NCBI GenBank assembly: GCA_036898135.1
Contig: CM072511.1
Location: forward strand, 33,934,139-33,998,138
Direction: 5' to 3'
DNA: 64,000 nucleotides
Origin: Oncomelania hupensis
Taxonomy: Eukaryota > Mollusca > Gastropoda > Littorinimorpha > Pomatiopsidae
Shown here: piece by piece, positions 58,282 to 64,000 of the stretch
Layout of the letters: each line of letters begins with the position of its first letter
Numbering within the stretch: the first letter of the stretch is position 1
Position numbers and translations under genes: made by a program
Notes under the pieces: generated by a model
Told to the model about the DNA's origin: nothing
Seen by the model: the letters and a program-made list of their open reading frames with translations, nothing else
Database searches by the model: none

Positions 58282-59630
58282 TGTCACACTAGCTTTCACA
58301 CGGCTATGAATCATATGTAGTCCAGCCACTTGATAACAGTTAAAATCACACATTTATTTCTTCTACTCTATACAAGATTTTCTAGATACTAATCTAACTT
58401 AAAAAGTCTCAGTCAATGTAAATAGTTCGATCGCTGATATTCTAGGCAGCTGTTATTTCTTCATCGGGCACTTGCTATTAACTTTCATGTAGATTGGACT
58501 ACTGTGGTCCGTTTTACAGTTTCTGAAGAGTGGACTACTGTGGTCCTTTTTCTATCAGTTTGGGTGCACGTTTACTTATGCACTTAACTTCCGTGTGGTC
58601 TGTTCGAAGTCCTTCTGTGAGGTAGCTTCTGGTACACGTTGTCGTTGTGTAGTCTGGTCCCTTGCCACGCTGTGGGGTCTTGCAGGGTGTGTTCCAGGGT
58701 TAGCTCTCTCCGACTTGTGCGGTAGAGGCTACGCAGACAACTCGTCGTTTCTTTGGAGTTGGGCGCACGGGATAGCTCGCCTGCTCGTCTGTAATATAAG
58801 AGACGAAATTCTGCACAACCCTGAATAATCGGTTTGTGCAGAGCGTCTCACTGAAAGCCAAAGTAGCCCTCAGTGATAGCTCCTCATCTCTATACATAAG
58901 CGACGAACATTCTGCTACTTCCGGGGTCCACTGGAATCTCACTCTAAATTCCTATACCTACATAAATATAATCGTGGCTAACTACACACATACAGAATTA
59001 ATAATATTATAAACATTCAGTGGTACAGCCACTGGTCTGCAAACATACACATAAGTTAAACAACAGTGGTTCCGTACGGTATACAACAAGGCGGCGCAAC
59101 CGGTCGTGTTTCGCCTCGTGGTCAGCTCTTCCACGTGGTACGGCAAATTCGGATTAACAATTCACATGTATGCATAGCAAATTCCACAAACATAATTTCA
59201 ACAATAATATAAATATATCACGATGAAACAGAAGGACGTTCATTTACCTGTTTGACAAGTTCAGGCCTGTGGTGACTTGATAGAATTCTAAGATTCTTAA
59301 GTACTGCTTCCTGGTCTCTGAGTGAAGATATTTCTCTAGCTATGTAGATGTTAACTCTTCCTCGTCTCACACACGACTGACTAAAACTGTGCTAGGTTTT
59401 GACCCAGTCAAACTGGCTCTAACCGCTTTGCCTGAGCTCTGGTTGGTTATAATTTTTACGACTCTCGCCCACAGTGCCGACTAACTACGCAGCGTGGGTC
59501 AGCCTCGCAGTGTGTGGACCTATGTGTACTTGTAATTGCTTGCTGTGTAATACCCTAACTCTCTAATGTTACAATGACTACACAAGGCTAAATAGCGAAT
59601 AGGCAGAGTAAAACTAGCCAGTTCGTGACA
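58282..59630. repeat. Possible solo LTR
   Basis: This 1,349-base unit begins TGTCACACTAGC and ends TTCGTGACA, with inverted 6-base termini (TGTCAC/GTGACA) like those of the two LTR elements here. It ends exactly where LINE A sequence starts (59631). No target duplication was found, which weakens the call. Frames inside lack homology. Confidence 0.35.
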
Positions 59631-61620
59631 ATGGTCAAGACACGCTTCAGATCATGCATTAACATTGGCAGGACACGCACTTTTCCAGAAGCAGACATCG
59701 GAAGTGACCACGATCTTGTGATGATGTCCTTTCGGCTCCACTTGAAGAGAGTAAACACAGCAAAGTGCACCAGACTGAAGTTCTACCTGGACAAACTGCA
59801 CTGCAAGACCCGGAGGTAGCAGGAATATTCCAAGCCACAATTGGGGAGGGGGGGGGGGTGGGTGGGAGGGAATTTGGACCACTGTTCATTTTGGAAGTCA
59901 TTCTGCTCATTCTGGTGAAGTAGATGTCAACACCATGACCACCACCTTCAACTCAGCTGTGACAGATGCCGCCACTGAGATCCTTGGCAAGCACCAACCA
60001 AAGAAGAAACCGCGGATCACACCTGAACTTTTGGACCTGTGTGATTAACGAAGACAGATGAAAAACAAAAAGAAAACCTCATAGGGAGCTGATGCCTATC
60101 GAAAAATCAACAATGACATCCGAAAAGGCATGCGCACATCAAAGGAAAACTGGATAGAAGATCAATGCCAGGAAACAGATAACAGTCTGACCAAGAACAA
60201 CAGCAAAATCTGGCAGAGTGGGAAGTGGCCTACACCATGGACCCAGTCGCTTGTCATCACCATTTCCAAAAATGGAACCTTCAAGAGTGTGAAAATTACC
60301 GCACCATCAGCCACATCAGCCATTCTAGCAATGCCCTCTTGAAAATAATACTCAAAAGGTTGAAACCCCAAGCTGAACAAATCATAGCTGAAGAACAAGC
60401 AGGATTCAGAGCAGGGCGAAGTACCACTGAAAAGATTTTCAACCTCAGAATAATCTGCGAGAAATACCTACAACACCAACAACACCTATATCATGTGTTT
60501 GTAGACTTCAAGAAGGGGTTTGATCCAGTCTGGCATGCAGCTCTGTGGGTAACCATGAGACTGTACAACATCAGTCCTAAAATTATTGAAGTAATAAAAA
60601 CCTGTATGACAAGGCCACCAGTGCAGTCCTCCACAACAGCGCCATCGGAAACTGGTTCAGAACAACAATCGATGTGCGTCAAGGATGCCTACTCTCTCCA
60701 ACTCTCTATAACATCTTCTTGGAGCGCATCATGTGAGATGCCTTTGCAGATCACGAAGGCACAGTCAGCTTAGGAGGCAGAGCAATCTCCAACCTTCGTT
60801 TTGGGTATGACATTGATGGATTGACTGGGGAGGGTGGGGGCAGAACTTGAACAACTTGTAAGAGGGTTGACACCACCTCCAGAGCCTATGAAATGGAAAT
60901 AAGTGAAGAGAAGACCAAAATGATGACCAACAACACCAAAGGCATCAATATGGACATCAAAGTCCAAGGCCAATCCCTCAACACAGTGCATAGCTTCAAA
61001 TATCTAGGAGCCATTGTATGAGACAATGGGTCCCCACAGGAAGCCCTCTCCAGGATCGCACAAACAACTGCTGCCATGACAAGGTTGAAGCTCATTTGGA
61101 AAGACAGGACCATCAGTCTACATTCCAAGCTAAGGCTGCTGCGCTCCATTGTTATCTCCATCTTTCTATACGCTTGCAAAACATGGACCCTCACAGCAGA
61201 TCTACAACGAATAATACAAAGCATGGAGATGAGGTGCTACAGAAGACTTCTGAGCATTTTTCTATACCCAGCAATCACCAACAACGAAGTCCGACAGACC
61301 ATCACACAAGCCATTGGACAACACGATGACGTGCTCACAGTGGTGAAGAAACGGAAACTCCGATGGTACGGCCATGTCACCAGATCATCCGTCCTTGCAA
61401 AGACCATCCTGCAAGGCACAGTGCAAGAAGGAAGAAGAAGAGGGAGACAGAAAAATAGGTGGGAGGGCTAAGGCAACATTCGAGAATGTACTGGACTGAA
61501 CGAAGTCATGAGGGTTGCTGAGGACAGAGAAAGATGGAGTACGCTGGATAAACGATCATCTGTGGTGCTCCTACGACCTTTGAGTTATGGGATAGGATAA
61601 GATAGATAGAATTGGATAGG
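59631..61620 (+). mobile_element. LINE family A, longest copy
   Basis: Coding fragments in order: endonuclease C-terminus (FRSCINIGRTRTFPEADIGS, near 59640), RT with NYRTISHISHSSNALL and [20 protein letters not shown] (60225-60500), VFVDFKKGFDPVWHAALW, a decayed DD block near 60800, the C-terminal [20 protein letters not shown] (61100), RRLLSIFLYP and KLRWYGHVTRSSVLAKTILQ. The tail is GGGATAGGATAAGATAG. There are several frameshifts and a deletion near 60205. Inactive. Confidence 0.85.
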
Positions 61621-61824
61621 AAACAAGAACAACCTATCTATTATACACACTTTCGCGACAGTGCTATTGTTTTGTGTAGCTTTATTTTATCTTGACACTA
61701 TTAATATAGGTACATAAACAAGCGAATTTATCAATTTATATCAAAACCGTACTTTTTAAAGAGTTTTTATTTTTATTTATTTTATTAATTAATTAATGTT
61801 TTTGGTGGAAGGTGGGGGGTAAAT

Positions 61825-62409
61825 CCAGACTTGATTATTGTAATTCAGTTCTAGCTGGTCTCCCCATTGATGAAGTTAGCCGACTGCAGCGTGTACAGAA
61901 CTGGGCTTGTGCTTAAAAAAAAAAAAGGAATCGTCATCATGTCACGCCTTTTTTAATGGAGCTTCACTGGCTCTCTGTCAAGTTCCGCATTGAATACAAA
62001 AGTGGTGTCCTAGCTTTCGGTCACTTCGACCAGTCACTTCCACCATATCTGTCTGAGGTAGGCTACTCACTACCTACACTACAACTCGTTCTTTGCGCTC
62101 ATCAGATGAAAAACTTTTGAAAACGCCCAAACGACGGCTTATAACAATTGGCGAGCGGTCTTTTAGTTTTCAAGCACCCAAGGTTTGGAATGAGCTGCCT
62201 TCCGGTTTAAGACGTTGTACAGACCTTGTTTCCTTCAAGAGCTGCTTAAAAACGCAAGGCGTTTTCTGTGTAAATATTTAGAACAGTAATAATACTTTCT
62301 GAATGATGCTGGACATGATGTAGCGTGAATGTTGTGATGATGCGTACGAATGATGTGTGAAAGCGCATTGAGTTGTCATTCTAATAAAAAAATGCGCTGT
62401 ATTAATGCA

Positions 62410-62503
<94 letters not shown>
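61825..62503 (+). mobile_element. L2-like LINE 3' end
   Basis: Broken frames encode the L2/CR1-type C-terminus: SRLDYCNSVLAGLP near 61830, then ITIGERSFSFQAPKVWNELP and LVSFKSCLKT at 62093-62281. The 3' UTR has gcgctgtattaatgcaattt and ends in ~31 TTA units (62411-62503). Confidence 0.82.
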
Positions 62504-62505
<2 letters not shown>

Positions 62506-62829
62506 ATCTAATTTTTCGCGTGGCAACACTCATTGTAAATTTGAAAAGGACACGTGACATTAAAATGTGTGATCTTTAATTGAATCATTTAACGTTGAAA
62601 GTGAGCCAGCCTCATCAATCTGAAATAGTGAAGAGATGCTTTGATTTCCAATCTTTTTCCATTCTCATGTAGTCTCAAATGCCTGTTAAATTGTTAACAC
62701 TCCATGTTTGTTTTTTTCAACTAAACTTAACGCCCTGTGACCAATGAACAAACACTGTATAGTACCTTGGGACTAACGCCAACAGAACTTTCGCGTTTGT
62801 ACCATTCTTCGACACCGTTTGGGACAAAA
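62504..62829. other. Intergenic, nothing recognised
   Basis: No gene or repeat was recognised. Confidence 0.4.
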
Positions 62830-63048
62830 CTAGAAACTGGATCATTCTTGCCAAAACCGACGGACTTTGATTTATGTGTGCAATGCTAATGAGCGTGACT
62901 TCATGTTTTACTCATCAGCTGACTGTGAAATATGACTACTGGAGCGGTTTTCTGCGTGTTATTTATGAAGACTTTTGTCATTCTTATGCAGGCGTTGTCT
63001 GTCATTCCCATAGAATGAGCATCGCTTTGTATGTTGCTAATGCTTATA
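62830..63048 (+). repeat. Interspersed repeat copy
   Basis: Matches 49660-49835 (cgacgg, gacttcatgttttactcatc, tgactactggagcgg, ttgtcattcttatgcagg). Confidence 0.65.
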
Positions 63049-63053
63049 GGTAA

Positions 63054-63493
63054 CTAGTGGTTTTGTACCCTGGCAAGCCAGCCAGGGTACACAGGTTGCT
63101 GTTTAAAATGTAGACAGACAACTGTTGTCTGCGAGTTTCATTTGGACGATTATACCTCCCCATATCCCCCTTGATACCTCACCATACCCCCCCCCCTGAT
63201 ATCTCCCCGTCCCCCCCCATGATGCCTCACCATACCCCCTTGATACCTCCCCGAACCCACTTGATACCTCCCCATACCCCCTTGATACCTCCCCATACCC
63301 TCTTGATACCTTCCGTACCCCCCTTGTACCCTCCTTGATACTTCCCCGTTGATCGTTTCGCAGGTATGGATGAAAGGAATCGACCATCACCATACCTCCT
63401 TATACATACCCGTATCCCCGTTATGCCTACCATGCACCTTTAAAGCTACCCATAGCCCCCTTTTACCTACACGTACCACCCCATCCCGATCCT

Positions 63494-63562
<69 letters not shown>

Positions 63563-63651
63563 ATATAGAATAAATAATAATAATGAATATAGAATAATAC
63601 AAATAGAAATCATAAAAAACACCAAGGTTTTAAAATAAAATTTGATATATG

Positions 63652-63724
<73 letters not shown>

Positions 63725-64000
63725 GTTAAAGGTAAAAAGCCTAAATTAAAAAGAAAAATATCCATATTGTAGTGTAAAAATAACAACAACAAAAAACGGC
63801 CCGCGTGAGATTTGAACTTGGGTCGCCTGCACGGTAGGCGAATGTTTTACTAAGTGAGCTACCAAAGCTTCGTATAAAGACCATCAATTTTTTGGTCTAT
63901 ATGGGAAAACATGCTGAAACCTCAATTTGATTTTTAATGGAAGCGCGCGGAATGAGGCTATTGCAGTTTGTGGACATTTTGTTTATTTATTTCAGAAACG
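63054..64000 (-). mobile_element. Non-autonomous Helitron, minus strand, runs off the window
   Basis: Its 3' end is at 63054 (CTAG, followed on the minus strand by TT), with hairpin ccctggc/gccaggg ten bases inside. The minisatellite (63150-63360), two AAT microsatellites (63500-63560, 63655-63721) and tRNA-like segment (63795-63870) follow the same order as in 53393-54644. About 230 bases of the 5' end lie beyond the window. Confidence 0.82.

Overview
This window is eukaryotic, repeat-rich DNA. It has spliced genes with GT-AG introns, AP-endonuclease-type LINEs, tRNA-derived SINEs, Ty3/gypsy-class LTR retrotransposons, Helitrons and very many simple repeats. The mix (a SINE with a tRNA-Leu-like head, L2-type LINE ends with TTA tails, repeats rich in tgaccttga, TTAGGG-type telomere-like DNA) points to an aquatic invertebrate, most likely a mollusc. 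That placement is inference from repeat style and not a proven identification.

0-20 kb: one host gene, read on the minus strand, encodes an alpha-carbonic anhydrase. Eight coding exons can be joined with intact phases (17029-17431, 16739-16768, 16377-16547, 12940-13088, 12448-12540, 12066-12132, 10234-10391, 515-637), giving 397 residues. An upstream exon (19240-19558) with a mitochondrial-type leader also splices in phase onto the 30-base exon, so two alternative N-termini are possible. The last intron holds a complete, nearly unmutated 9,176-base LTR retrotransposon (717-9892, plus strand, antisense to the gene, duplicated target ACATG).

20-31 kb: LINE fragments, a long GA tract, an inverted-repeat hairpin built from LINE tails, and a second LTR retrotransposon (23355-30691, minus strand, duplicated target GTTGG) inserted into an older LINE tail. 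Both LTR elements carry integrase upstream of reverse transcriptase, the pol order of the Gmr1-like group and unlike ordinary Ty3/gypsy elements. The first is complete. The second has lost most of reverse transcriptase and nearly all of RNase H but keeps one long Gag-PR-INT frame.

31-64 kb: no host gene could be supported. This part is a mosaic of nested repeats: Helitron-like elements (33.2-34.2, 53.4-54.6 and 63.05 kb to the window end), L2-like LINE 3' ends (31.7, 34.9-36.5, 38.1-38.9, 61.8-62.5 kb), a LINE family with GATAG tails (five main copies across the window), a second truncated LINE family (44.0 and 50.0 kb), a Mutator-like foldback element with 9-base target duplications (43.3-45.7 kb), a non-autonomous piggyBac element (51.1-51.8 kb), SINEs, a possible solo LTR (58.3-59.6 kb), two striking hairpins (36.8 and 55.3-55.7 kb) and long simple-sequence tracts.

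All calls rest on reading the sequence and on knowledge of the families. No alignment or database search was run.
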